Below, piece by piece: positions 48,985 through 60,167 of a stretch of DNA of 64,000 bases (the stretch's first letter is position 1; every line of letters starts with the position of its first letter). The notes under the pieces are model-generated. The model was not told the origin of the DNA and did no database searches. It was given only the letters and a program-made list of their open reading frames with translations. Position numbers and translations under genes: made by a program. The stretch comes from Macrotis lagotis (lineage: Eukaryota; Chordata; Mammalia; Peramelemorphia; Peramelidae), in assembly GCF_037893015.1 (NCBI RefSeq), contig NC_133666.1, positions 618,746,974 to 618,810,973 on the forward strand, in the 5' to 3' direction.

Positions 48985-49180
48985 TAGGAAAGGCACTGGC
49001 TCTGCAATTAGAGCACCTGAGTCTCAATCTCATCTCTATTGCTTATTAGTTTATGAATTGAACGAGTCACTTAACTTCTGTGCCTCAGTTTCCTCATCTG
49101 TAAAATGAGGAGGTTGAATTAGAGAAGCCATAAGATTCCTTTCAGCTCTAAATCAAACATTCTGTGTTAAATTACTAGGA
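48985..49180 (+). repeat. MIR-like SINE
   Basis: Reads gcactggctctgcaattaga, gtgcctcagtttcctcatct and ttcctttcagctctaa. Confidence 0.75.
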
Positions 49181-49199
49181 GGAATTTGAGAAAGAAAAC

Positions 49200-49465
49200 A
49201 TCCTAATCCACTGAGACAGGGAACGATGTTTAGTTCTTAAAAGGAGAGCAGAAACTTCAGTAGATAGATATGGGAGGTGAGGGGAAGATATTTCAAGCAC
49301 CTGAGGTGCAGCCTGAGCAAAGGCAGGACATAGGAGAGGGTGCCAAGAGAAATGAGGTTGGAGTTAGTCAATGCAGAGGACCCAAAAGGGAAACAGTGGG
49401 AGGTAATATAGGCCATAGGGTAGAGTCAGCTTTATTCAGCAGGTGGGATCTGAGAAGAGGGTCTA
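49200..49465 (+). repeat. Long dispersed repeat, copy
   Basis: Reads aggtgcagcctgagcaaagg and ggccatagggtagagtcagc. The open frame in it (49270-49470) is not a gene. Confidence 0.4.
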
Positions 49466-50149
49466 ATTAGGTACTCTGCCTGGTTTGTAATCCTCTTTAT
49501 AGCCACCTTCACCTGGGCATAAATGCCTCCAGCAAGAGGAAACTAGCTATTTCACTGCCCCTCCCCCATTTCTTTGTTGAATGGTTTTGTTAGGGAGTTG
49601 AGTTCTTTACTTTGAGTTGAATATATTTCCTAGTGACTCACTTGAGCTGGTCCTATTTTTTTCTCTCTGGGTTAGAAGGGATTAAATTTGTTCCTTCTGC
49701 TCGATGACAATCTTTCATATATTTTAAGACAGGAATCATCATAGTTTCCTATAAACTCCCTCTTATCCAGGTTAAACAAGCCCAGTTCCTTTAGCAGTCT
49801 CTAAAGCACTTAATTGTTTGTTCTTAAATCAAACTCACTATTTTCTTGAGGGCTCTTCTTTGTATACATCTCCCTCAATGATATCCCTCCTAAAATGTGT
49901 TTGACTTTCTAGGAGATGGTTCGTTTTGACTCTATTCACAGCTTTAGGCTTTCTAAACATTGACACAAACTGTCCTCCAAATTCAAATCACCCCTAAAAA
50001 TAATATTAATTACCCCTAGGCACTAGCATGGTTAAATCCAAATATAATGTGCTTGGGAGATGACCTTGAGTAAGGGCATAACTGAGAGGGATGGGAGGGG
50101 AAATCCCAAATCCCTTTCCTGTTGCATTCCCTCCCTTTCTCTGCTACAG
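49466..50149. other. Intron of the gasdermin remnant, nothing recognised
   Basis: No repeat or exon that I can support before the 50150 exon. A pyrimidine tract leads to its acceptor. Confidence 0.4.
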
Positions 50150-50292
50150 GAAATTGAAGAAACCCATGCTCTTTATCATTCAGCAACTTTAGAAATGGGA
50201 AGAGAACCTGTATGTTGTAACAGATGTTGTGAAGACCCAGAAAGAGATCATTCTGAAGAACTCCAGAAATATGAGAGGTCTCAGGTTTCCAG
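50150..50292 (+). pseudogene. GSDMD: Gasdermin (GSDMD-like) exon with in-frame TAG
   Basis: Block between a ctgctacag acceptor and a TTTCCAG|GTTAGA donor. In the phase set by the previous exon it reads KLKKPMLFIIQQL, then a TAG stop at 50190-50192, then KWEENLYVVTDVVKTQKEI and NMRGLRFPG. This parallels human GSDMD QPEHKVLQQL-R-SRGDNVYVVTEVLQTQKEV residue for residue, with the stop where human has Arg. NLYVVTDV is the family's signature strand. The stop lies inside the pore-forming domain, so a full-length product is not expected unless there is recoding or an allele without it. Another frame is open through the exon but has no family similarity. Confidence 0.85.
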
Positions 50293-50479
50293 GTTAGAAC
50301 TCATACTTTGGATAGATGGCATGGGGAGAGGGAAAATCCAAGTGGCCCAACAGCCTCTGTGTTGACCCTCTATTTCTTCTCATTCCCTCTCTCCCCTTTG
50401 CACAGACTTAGAAGTTGACTCCTCCCCAGACTCCATCTGACTTCTGTTCCTCCCTCCCCCACTCCCTAATCTTCAGAAT

Positions 50480-50655
50480 CCTGCTGCAAGCCTAGCAGTC
50501 TCTGGGAACAGGATTTAGGGTCCAGATTCCAGCTGTGTGACTTTGGGCAAGTTGCTTCATTTCTTTGAGATGGGATTTTTTGAGAATGAGAGGACTTGAT
50601 GACCTGACCTCTATGACCCCTTCCAGTTCTGGATCTGTGACTCCTTCCTTCTTTC
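50480..50655 (+). repeat. MIR-like SINE between gasdermin exons
   Basis: Reads ccagctgtgtgactttgggc and cccttccagttctggatctg. It ends at the acceptor of the 50662 exon. Confidence 0.7.
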
Positions 50656-50661
50656 CCCAAG

Positions 50662-50738
50662 GTGAAAGTAGGGGTTGCTTAAACACAGTGAAGACAGTGC
50701 TTTCCAGGTTGCCCAGTTAATTATCCACAACCACTGGA
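50662..50738 (+). pseudogene. GSDMD: Gasdermin (GSDMD-like) exon with frameshifting deletion
   Basis: Block between a ttccccaag acceptor and an excellent donor (TGGA|GTAAGT). In the incoming phase it reads ESRGCLNTVKTV, resembling human QGHLSQKKTV. The end of the block reads QVAQLIIHNHW, resembling human RVAQLVIDSDL, but in a different frame. Between the two matches there are about 8 bases where human has about 33, so roughly 25 bp are missing and the frame shifts. The outgoing phase of the second half fits the next exon. In the working family this segment carries membrane-inserting strands. The deletion size is an estimate from residue alignment by eye. Confidence 0.68.
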
Positions 50739-51590
50739 GTAAGTTAGATCAGGAGAATTGGGGTGGGGAGAATGGAGAGGGTGGGGGAAGTTCACCTCAA
50801 ACAGCCTATTCCACTAAAGGATTAAGGGAGGTGGGGGAAGGGGCGGGGACATGATTGTATTACATCTCCTGGTGTTTGGGGACTCAGTTGCCCAGCTGGC
50901 CAGGTAGATGACATGTGCAGAGCCTATATCTCTCTTTGCCCCTCACATAGATAAGGTGGGAGGGCTCACTTCTTGTCTGGAGCAGAGGGAGTTGGGGGGA
51001 GGGGAAGAGCACAGTCTTCTCACTACCCAATTTTACATCCACCTAGGAGAATGATCAGGAAAGGTTTTTGGGGGCACCAGAGAATAGGTATCTTTTTTCC
51101 TTTCCCTTCTTCCCCTTTTAGCCATCCTTTTTTTGAATCACTATAAACTTCATACCAATTACAGAAAATAGAAACTATAATACTTATCGTTCTAGGGTCT
51201 TCCATTTGCTTGATGAGGATGTTCCTTCCACTGATGCTGTTCACAACATCTTGGTCCATGGTTTCCAAGATTTGTCCAGGTCAAAAATTCATCCCTCCTC
51301 TGGCTAGACAGGGGGTGAGTCTCTCTGCCAAGACCCTTAAATGGTAGACATAAGCCTCTATTGAAAACTTTTTCAGCTTGCTCTAGTCCTTAGCACAGAG
51401 TCTGGTACATAGTATGCACCTGACAAATGTTTATTGATCAATTGACCAAATATGTATGACCAAATATTGTTCTACTGTCATCACATCCAGATTCCCATTT
51501 CCCACTGAGCTCTCCCTGAGTATAACTGCAGGAGACAATATATAAGAAAGAAAATTCTAATTAAAATTGTGAAATTCAAATGATTACATA
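50739..51590. other. Intron of the gasdermin remnant
   Basis: No coding match. An L2-like end (agtatgcacctgacaaatg) lies at about 51390-51440. Confidence 0.4.
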
Positions 51591-52680
51591 TTTGTAGAAT
51601 ATAGAAACATTAATCAATAGACATTTATTAAGCACCCAGGTATTGTCCCAGTTATTGTGCTAGTTCCTAGGATAGCAAAAAAGGCAAAAGATAGTTTCTG
51701 TCCCTAAGGACATTAACTTTAATGGGGGATAAAATGGACAAACAAACATATACAAAACAATCTATAAGAAGGGAAATGGGAATAATTGGCAGAGTATTCT
51801 AACGTGTTTAGTGTCTTCTATTTTTTCAAGTATGGGTTGGGCTGCAGATTACTGAGATTTCCTCTATCTCTCAAATTTTGTCTCTGTGATTTTGTTCCCT
51901 CTCTGCTCTACCCCTTTTTGAGTTTCAGTGACCTTTTATATAAAACCATTTACAAGTGACCTTTTAAGTCTCTTAACCTCTGCTGACCCATAAAAATGGG
52001 GATAATAGCACTTACTTCACAGGGTTCTTAGGAGGATTAAATGAGATATTATATGCCCCTTAACTCAGGGCCTGCAGCAAAGCAGGCACTTAATAAATGC
52101 TTATTCCCTGTCCCATTTCTTCCTTTGCCTGTTTTCATATTTGTATTCTTCATATTTGACTTTTTTAATTGTTCAAAAATATTCATTGACATTATATACT
52201 ACAGTCTTTTCCATCTCTTCACAATCTACTTTCAGGCACTAAGTAGAAATTTTCTAGGAATAGATAGGTGTATCATTACAGAAGGGAAATCTCTGTCTCA
52301 GACTGACTCATACAATGGTGAGCTCTCTATCATTGAAAGTATTCAAACAAAGATTAAATGACTAGTGATCAAGGAAATCATGGATTCCTGCTCAGTTTGC
52401 ACAAGAAACCTTCTGAAATCCTTTTGCAAGACATTTTTCTTTAATTCAGTTGTTGAACATGTTTACTGTTTTCATTTTTTTTTATTAAGCAGCTCTAAAT
52501 ATTTTAGTAAATTTTTTAGATTGTCCTTTACTTTCCCATTTTAATGATAACCTTCTATCTAAATCTTAATGTGTCTTCAATGTGTTGTGGCAGCCCTGGG
52601 TTCTCAAATGAAGGCTTTGACCAATCATTTTGACCTACAGAAGCTTTGAGTGAGGACCCCAGGTATGCTGTGTCTTAAGA
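51590..52680. repeat. Dispersed repeat, MIR tail and L1-like debris
   Basis: 51600-51790 shares text with 23460-23700 (catttattaagcacccaggt). 51940-52110 is a MIR/L2-type tail. 52440-52530 has L1-like AT-rich text. No exon was seen. Confidence 0.4.
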
Positions 52681-52690
52681 ATCAGTCTAG

Positions 52691-52781
52691 GGGCAGCTAG
52701 GTGGCATAGTCAGGAGGACTTGAGTTCAAATTTGGTCTCCGACACTTAGTAATTACCTAGCTGTGTGACCATGGGCAAGTC
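52691..52781 (+). mobile_element. Internally deleted tRNA-headed SINE
   Basis: Forward SINE lacking about 30 bases after ggtggcatagt and lacking the A tail. Near-perfect flanking repeats aagaatcagtcta / aagaaccagtcta. Confidence 0.75.
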
Positions 52782-53139
52782 AAAGAACCAGTCTAAATTT
52801 GGAAGCTCCTCAGCACCGGCAGGTTGGCTACCTAGATATGGTCCATGACTGTAGAGGGAATGCCCATCCCAATGAAATCATGGGTCAACCTTAAGATAAA
52901 GAACTTGGTCTTGGTTTCCTTGTCAGTAAGATGAAGGGGTAGAATTAGTTGATCTCAGAAATTCTCTTCCTACACTAACGATCCTAACAGTGAAATCACT
53001 AAGTCCAAAGGGTATGATTGATTTTGTAAATTTTCTAAAATAGAGTCAAATGGCTTGATGCCGTTTCCTTCTCCTGCTAATTTGACAGATGAGGAATTCA
53101 TTCTTCATTTTCAAACATGTACCAGAACAAGCACATGAA

Positions 53140-53262
53140 TTAGATTTGAGTGAGATGCTATGCTGTCACCAATCTCACTTTCTCCTCCAGAGTCATCTGG
53201 GTCCAATGGCCAGACATGATTCAGAAAAATTGGATATGACCCTGGGATTCGAGACAATCGGA
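53140..53262 (-). mobile_element. CORE-SINE fragment
   Basis: Shares ccaatctcactttctcctcc and agtcatctgggtccaatggc with the longer copy at 57020-57241. Confidence 0.55.
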
Positions 53263-54262
53263 GTTGTTTTTTACTTTATTTTTTCATCCATATGCACATG
53301 TATATATTTAACTTACAAAATTTCCTTCCACCCTCCCTTCCTACCCCACCCCCCAGTGGTGAATAGTCAGGTTAACATTGTATATACATATTTTTGATAA
53401 GCAAGTTTAGAGATTTGTCATTTTCAGTATAAGGAATTAGGATTAAGGGAAAGAAATACATAAGAGATAATTTTTATGAAATGTTCATCAAATTCTAAAG
53501 GGTTGTTTTATTTTGTTTTGTTTTTCTTCCTCTGTATGGGGATATAGCTTTGTCTTTAGCCAGTCTAATATGGTTGACCTAGCTCTCTAAACTGCTGAGA
53601 GGAGCTGCTTACATCAGAGTTGATTGTCTCACAATGTTGTTGATTTGCACATTATTCTCTTGGTTCTGCTCCCTTTGCTCAGCATCAGCTCCTGTAATTC
53701 ATTACATGCTTTTCTAGAATCTGACCATGTATAGTTTCTTATAGAACAATAATATTTCATAGTATTCATGTACCATAACTTGTTTAGCCATTCCCCAATT
53801 GATGGGCATCCCCCAATATCCATTTCTTTACCATTACAAAAAGAGCTGTAATGAATATTCTGGAATGATGTGAGACTTTTCCTATTTTTATGATTTCTTT
53901 TGGGTATAGGTATAGGCTTAGAATTGGAATTGCTGGATCAAAGGGTATGATCAGTTTTATTGCTTTTTGGGCATAGCTCCATATTGCTCTCCAGAAAGGT
54001 TGGATCCATTCACAACTGCACCAGAAATGCATCAATGTCCCAAATCCTCCCATAACCTCTCCAACAATCATCATTTTTCCTTTTTCTCATCTTGACCAAT
54101 ATGATAGGTATGAGATAATACCTCATAGTTGTTTTAATTTACATTTCTCTAATCAATAATGCTTTGGAGCATTTTTATATGATTATATATAGCTTTAATT
54201 TCTTCATTTGAAAACTGTCTATTCATATCCGTTGACCATTTATCAATTGAGGAATGATGTGT
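53262..54262 (-). mobile_element. Old L1 3' end, minus strand
   Basis: Reverse L1 3' UTR and ORF2 C-terminal region (ccattccccaattgatgggc, attgctggatcaaagggtat). It is broken at about 54262 by a second L1. Confidence 0.8.
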
Positions 54263-55926
54263 AACCCTTAAAATTTTTTTTATTAAAGATTTATTTATTT
54301 ATTTTGAGTTTTACAATTTTTCCCCCAGTCTTACTTCCCCCCCACAGAAAGCAATTTGTCATATTTACATTGTTTCCATGTTGTACATTGATCCAAATTG
54401 AGTGTGATGAGAGAGAAATCATACCCTTAAGGAAGAAACAAAAAGTATAAGAGAGAGCAAGATCAGACAATAAGATATCTGTTTTTTTCCTAAATTAAAG
54501 AGAATAGTCCTTGAACTTTGTTCAAACTCCATGGTTCTGTATCTGGATACAGATGGTATTCTCCATTGCAGACAGCCCAAAATTATCCCTTATTGTTGCA
54601 CTGATGGAATGAGCAAGTCCATCAAGGTTGATCATCACCCCCATGTTGCTGTTAGGGTGTACAATGTTTTTCTGGTTCTGCTCATCTCACTCAGAATCAG
54701 TTCATGCAAATCCCTCCAGGCTTCCCTGAATTCCCATCTCTCTTGGTTTCTAATAGAACAAGAGTGTTCCATGACATACATTATACCACAGTTTGCTAAG
54801 CCATTCCCCAACGGAAGGACATTTACTTGATTTCCATTTTTTTTTGCCACCACAAACAGGGCTGCTATGAATACTTTTGTACAAGTGATGCTTTTACCCT
54901 TTTTCATCATCTCTTCAGGGTATAGACCCAGTAGTGGTATTGCTGGATCAAAGGGTATGCACATTTTTATTGCTCTTTGGACGTAGTTCCAAATTTCTCT
55001 CCAGAAAGGATGGATGAGTTCAGAGCTCCACCAACACTGTAATAGTGTTCCAGATTTCCCACAACCCTTCCAACAATGATCATTATCCTTTCTGGTCATA
55101 TTGGCCAGTCTGAGAGGTGTGAGGTGGTACCTCAGAGAAGCTTTAATTTGCATTTCTCTAATAATTAATGATTTAGAGCAATTTTTCATATGGCTATGGA
55201 TTGCTTTGATCTCCTCATCTGTAAATTGCCTTTGCATATCCTTTGACCATTTGTCAAATGGGGAATGGCTTTTTTTTGTAAATATGACTCAGTTTTCTGT
55301 ATATTTTAGAAATGAGTTCTCTATCAGTATCATTATTTGTAAAGATTGTCTCCTAGTTTACTACATTTCTTTTGATCTTGGTTATAGTGGTTTTATCTGT
55401 GCAAAAGCTTTTTAATTTAATGTAATCGAAGTCATCTAGTTTGTTTTTGGTGATGTTCTCCATCTCTTCCATAATCATAAACTGCTTCCCTTTTCCATAG
55501 ATCTGACAGGCAGACTACTCCTTGATTTTCTAATTTGCTTATAGTATTGTTTTTTATGTCTAATCCTGTATCCATTTGGATCTTATCTTGGTAAAGGGTG
55601 TGAAGTGTTGGTCTAAGTTTCTTCCATATTAACTTCCAATTTTCCCAGCAGATTTTTTCAAAGAGAGAGCTTTTATCCCAATAGCTGGACTCTTTGGGTT
55701 TATCAAACAGCAGATTACTATAACCGTTTCCTGCTATTGCACCTAGTCTATTCCACTGGTCTACCACTCTATTTCTTAGCCAGTACCAGACAGTTTTGAT
55801 GACTGATGCTTTATAATATAATTTTAGATCAGGTAGGGCTAAGCCCCCTTCTTTTGCACTTTTTTTCATTAAATTCCTGGAAATTCTTGACTTTTTATGT
55901 CTCCATATGAATTTACTTATAATTTT
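54263..55926 (-). mobile_element. L1, minus strand, 5' truncated, well preserved ORF2 end
   Basis: Two long open pieces in the reverse strand. 54635-55237 is the ORF2 C-terminus, with KDNDHCWKGCGKSGTLLQCWW Cys-rich motif and IPFDPAIPLLGLYPEE. 55432-55869 is GGLALPDLKLYYKASVIKT. They match the L1s at 9.0 and 10.5 kb. It is split into two frames, so inactive. Confidence 0.88.
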
Positions 55927-57019
55927 AAAGAGTTAAAATAAAGTCACAATCACAAACAACAGAAGGAAAAAAACTGACCATTGGCCCTGTGGAGGATCAA
56001 CATTCACACTCAGAGGCTTCTGTATCCAAAGCCTCCAAGAAAATATGAATTGGTTTTAGGCTATGGAAAAGTTCAAAAAAATTTTTTGAAAATCAAGTAA
56101 GGGAGATAGAGAAAAAATTGGAAAGAGAAATGAGAGCCATGCAGTAAAATCATAAAAAACCAAGTCAGCAGCTTGGTGAAGGAGATACAAAAAATACTGG
56201 AGAAAATAACATGTTAAAAACCAGTTTAGGTCAAGTGGAAAAAGCAGTCCAAAAGGCCAATGAGGAGAAGAATGCCTCAAGAAGCAGAATTGGCCAAATG
56301 TAAAAGGAGATGGAAAAGCTCTCTGAAGAAAATAACATCTTTAAATGTAGAATGGAGCTAAGGAAAGCTGATGACTTTGAAAGAAATCAAGAAACATTAA
56401 AACAAAACCAAAAGAATGAAAACCTAGAAGAAAATGTAGAATACCTCATAGAAAAAACAACTGACCTGGAAAACAGATTCAGGACAGATGATTTAAAAAT
56501 TATTTTATTTTAACTCTTTGTTAAGGTGAAGCTTTGTTTCCAGAGTGAAGGATTCACTGTCTCTAAGATTTTGAGGCTTTTTGCAGCTGTATTCAGGGAT
56601 ATTTCTCAGGGACCTTAATTCCTTCAATGTCTTATGTGAGGTCCTGATTATTCTCCATGCCTGTGCTCTGGTCTGTGGCCGATCACAAACATACTCCCCT
56701 CAAACTGTGAGGAAGGTTCCTGGTACCTATGGTAGTATGGGACCCCAGATTGCGACCTGGATCTGAGCATGTACAAAGCAACAAAGTCTTGCCCCAGAAA
56801 TAGCAGAGAGAGACCTCTACAGTCTCCCCCTATGTCCCTTATAGTCTGTGGTTTGAGTGCTCTGGAAGCAACTGCTCAGTGGCTACCCATACCTGCTACT
56901 GGTTCCTGGGACTGGTTCTGCACTGAGATCTGCCCTGGCCACTGACTTTCCAAGTTGTCATTGGCATTCCCTGGACTGAGAGGTCTGGAAACTGCTCCTG
57001 CTGCCACAAACCCAGGATT
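55927..57019 (-). mobile_element. L1/HAL1 5' part with internally inverted ORF1 segment
   Basis: 56520-57019 is reverse L1/HAL1 5' UTR text. 55942-56504 is ORF1 coiled-coil sequence in forward orientation (open at 56310-56513, LEENVEYLIEKTTDLENRF). The forward segment is bounded by an exact 15-bp inverted repeat, aaagagttaaaataa at 55927-55941 and its complement at 56505-56519. Confidence 0.65.
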
Positions 57020-57241
57020 TAAGTGAGAGGGCTATGCTAACTCACCAATCTCACTTTCTCCTTCAGAGTCATCTGAGTCCAGTGGCCAGATATGAATCAG
57101 GACAATTGGAGATGGCCCTGGATGTGAGGCAATCATTGTTAAGTGTCACACAGCTAATAAGTGTCAAGGATCTGAGGCTGGATTTGAACTCCTGTCCTTC
57201 TGACTCCAAGGTCAGTGCTCTATCCACCGTGCCACTTGGCT
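57020..57241 (-). mobile_element. CORE-SINE, reverse
   Basis: Reads ccaatctcactttctccttc, gtcacacagctaataagtgt and ccaccgtgccacttgg. Ends about 115 bp before the 57357 exon. Confidence 0.7.
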
Positions 57242-57356
57242 TTCTTATACATAATGATTTTTAACCTGTTCAACAATGGAATCCTGTGCCTTCTTCCCCC
57301 ATAACTCCAATTGCATTGAATTTTATAACTTTTAATCACTTTTATTCTTTATTTAG

Positions 57357-57404
57357 ATGTTCTTCAAATCCCAGGCAAGAACCAGAAAACCTTTCTACCT
57401 GAAG
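57357..57404 (+). pseudogene. GSDMD: Gasdermin (GSDMD-like) short exon, end of N-terminal domain
   Basis: A 48-nt block between a ttatttag acceptor and a GAAG|GTGAGTG donor. With the split codon from the previous block it reads NVLQIPGKNQKTFLPE, matching human GSDMD DVLLFPDKKQRTFQPP. Phase agrees on both sides. The 6.6 kb separating it from the previous exon is filled by old L1 and SINE insertions. No lesion in this exon. This is the end of the pore-forming domain, just before the interdomain linker that caspases cut in the working protein; the linker exon itself was not found. Confidence 0.75.
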
Positions 57405-57879
57405 GTGAGTGATAGGCTTGGTTATCTTTCCAGTCCCTTAGCTCAGTGAACCATTCACAGCTCATCCAGACAGCTTCTCAGGAAAACCCCTTTGTTTCCT
57501 AGAATTGAGGATCTACCCCTCCCAGTTTTCATTCAGCCTAGGGTTCTGGGTAGGTGAGCCACAGAGCCACAGAGAGAACTAAATATCCTTTCCCTCTATG
57601 TAGAACAGAGAAGATAGAATAGAATAGAAGAAATAATAACCAGCTAGGGAAATATAGTGGCTAAAGTGTTGGCCACTAAATCCAGGACAGGGTTCATGTC
57701 TAACCTCTCTCATATACTACCCTGGGCAAAACACTTAATTTCACAGTGACTGTGAATTGATAAGGAATTTTAGATCTGTGTTGGTAGAGGGAGTTTTTTT
57801 ATTAGCCATTCTCTAGATAGTGTCCTAAAAGTATTTTAGTGGTCATTCACTCATTTCAATGTTGCCTAGCTCTTTTGTT

Positions 57880-58026
57880 TTTAGGTTTTTGCAAGGCAAA
57901 TGGGGTTAAGTGGCTTGACCAAGGCCACACAGCTAGGTAATTATTAAGTGTTTGAGACTGGATTTGAACCCAGGTACTCCTGACTCCAGGGTCGGTGCTT
58001 TATCCGATACACCACCTAGCTGCCCC
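57880..58026 (-). mobile_element. tRNA-headed marsupial SINE with target duplication
   Basis: Reverse copy. tgcctagctctt occurs on both sides (about 57865 and 58030). A reverse CORE-SINE tail (gaggaaactgaggcaatcag) continues to about 58145. Confidence 0.88.
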
Positions 58027-58350
58027 TGGTGCCTAGCTCTTCATGACCCCATTTGAGGTTTTCTCAGGAAAGCTACCTAATAGCTTGCTATTTCCTTTTC
58101 CAACTCCTTTTTTACAGAAGAGGAAACTGAGGCAATCAGGGTTAAGAGAGTAGTACACAAAAGTCTAAATGCAGTTTAAAAATTTAATAGCTTTTGAGAC
58201 ACTCTGCCTATGTGTGTAGATGTTTGTTCATATATATGTGTATACATATGTGGATATAAACACTCATATATATACAACCTCTTCTGACTTCATATAATTA
58301 ACTATCACTTTAATCCCGAGAAAATCACTTAGCTCTTTTTGCTGCCAAAG

Positions 58351-58385
58351 GAAGTCCAGGTGTTTTTAATGGCCCCACATCAAAG
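58351..58385 (+). pseudogene. Possible small gasdermin linker exon
   Basis: A 35-nt block lies between ttgctgccaaag and a good donor (CAAAG|GTAGGTT). Its phase fits the preceding 57357-57404 exon and gives SPGVFNGPTSK. It has only weak resemblance to the variable linker of GSDMD. Placement rests on splice signals and phase alone, so it may be chance. Confidence 0.25.
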
Positions 58386-59109
58386 GTAGGTTCCCTGTCT
58401 CCCTGCCCAACATTCCATTCACTCTGCATCACTGATGGGGATAGAAATGTGAAAGTCTTAGAGGAAGACTGAATCCTACTTATTTATTAGGTTCTTCTCT
58501 GATACCTTTCTTCAATTTCCCTAAAAAGATGTCAGCAATAACTTATATGTTATGACTTCTTTATATTTATCTAATAGAAAATCCTGTAATGCACTTTTTC
58601 CTTCCTTCTTAAGGGATGACATGGGCAGGTGTCAACATCCTCCTGTTACAGATGAAGAAGCTCCACTCATGACTCATGCTCAGCAAAGACCCTGGGTTCA
58701 AATTCTACCTCCCATATACACAATAATTGTGTGCTGTGGTCATATTGGTGAGGGGCCCAATGTAAAATGGGGATCCTAGCATGTGTAGTGCAGACCTGTC
58801 AGGGTCACTTTGATGATCAAGTTAGCTAATCTAGGACAAGTGCTTTGTAACCTTTGTAACCTTCACTAGATAGGAGTCCGCTGTTCTAATTAGGTCTGAT
58901 ATTGGCTAGACTGGAAGATAAGAATGATAGGGATGAGAAGATAACCTGAGTCAGAAAACCATGAGGGATGAATTCAATTTTTTGATGTGAATTTAAGCAG
59001 TTTTGTTTCATTCTATGATTTCTAATGAATTCTGGGGGTGAATGGACTTTGGAGACTAAAACAGATATTTTCTCTTCTCATTAAAAGAAACTGAAATGAT
59101 GGCAAGAGG
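58386..59109. other. Intron of the gasdermin remnant, nothing certain
   Basis: A degenerate MIR-like piece lies at about 58640-58780. I found no exon carrying the linker with its protease site here. Confidence 0.35.
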
Positions 59110-59395
59110 TTTGTGGTTTTCCTCCCCTATCATGTTTCCACCTCCTCCATCTCTCCCAGATGAAACACAAAGATAAAAGCAGGTTGAAATATTTAGAGGC
59201 AGAACCCATCTGCAGGATAGGGTACAAGGCCAGGGAGGGTCCAAGAGGTAATGAAAGGGTCAAGGCCACACTTATGCTGCCTCTCAGAGAAGAACCAGTG
59301 AGGTGTATCCTGTCCCCTTCCCAGTGATTGTGATTATAGAAGGGTTGGAGGCAGAGTGCTTGCAGGTTGGGGTTGACCTTGCCATGGGGAACTAG
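59110..59395 (+). repeat. Local direct duplication, copy A
   Basis: This block (starting ttgtggttttcctcccc, ending ggggaactag) is repeated at 61033-61334 with few differences; the second copy has an extra 16 bp (gggtactagggtacaa). A second matching pair follows at 60082-60167 and 61625-61710. It lies inside the gasdermin remnant. No coding content is recognised in it. Confidence 0.85.
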
Positions 59396-59834
59396 CTTCA
59401 CATTTCAAGGGAATGGGGGGGTTAGTGGGGTTAGTGGGGTTCCAGGCTCTGGGGAGGACAGTGCTTCCCTCATTCTATGAATCATAATGTCAAATGAGAT
59501 AAAATTTATAAAATCCCTAGTATTGTCCCCAGCACATAGTAAACACTTTTCATAGTAAAAGTCAGTTTCCTTTTCCTTCTCCTCAAAGCCCAGAAGGCTT
59601 TCCCAGGGCCCTAGGCAGTGAGTCTTCTTTGTGTTCAGGGGTTATGAACCATGAGCTGACAAGTCAAAGGGCGTAAAAGAGGTTGAGTTTGCATAAGATG
59701 GCCTGGACAGCTGATCATTGCCTGGGCACAGGCCAGCCCTGACCCCCATGCCTGTGGCCCAGGCCCTCCTGAGACTGTGCTCCAGATTCTGACCTGAAAG
59801 GGCTTTGGAAGGTTTTGGGATAGAAGCTAACATT

Positions 59835-60048
59835 CTGTAGTGTTTATTCTGGGTCAGACACTACACTAAGAAAAGCTTTACAATCATTATCTCATTTGAT
59901 CCTCATAACATTTCTGGAAGTGGGTGCTATTCTTGTCCCCATTTGATAACCAGAGGATAAGTGACTTGCCCAGGGTCACATAGTATGTATCTGAGGGTGT
60001 ATTTGAACTCTCAATTTCTAGTTCTAAGTCTGGTGCTTTCTCTACTAG
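59835..60048 (-). repeat. THER1/MIR-like SINE, reverse
   Basis: Reads acactacactaagaaaagct, atctcatttgatcctcataa and gacttgcccagggtcacata. It lies in copy A of the local duplication and is absent from copy B. Confidence 0.75.
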
Positions 60049-60081
60049 AGATCATGGAGAAGGGTGGAGTCGGGATATTAG

Positions 60082-60167
60082 AGCAATAGAGAATCACAGA
60101 ATGGGGGTTGGGGGCTGAGGTAAAGGAGGACAGAAGGAAAGAATCAGGAGGGGACAACAATGGATTT
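60082..60167 (+). repeat. Local duplication, second segment, copy A
   Basis: Starts agcaatagagaatcacag and matches 61625-61710 nearly base for base. In copy B this segment starts about 10 bases after the gasdermin exon, so it is intronic DNA carried along in the same tandem duplication. Confidence 0.8.

Noticed and set aside
50060-50365. Open frame of 101 codons over the gasdermin exon
   Set aside because: It is in a different frame from the one fixed by the upstream exon and by gasdermin similarity, and has no family match.
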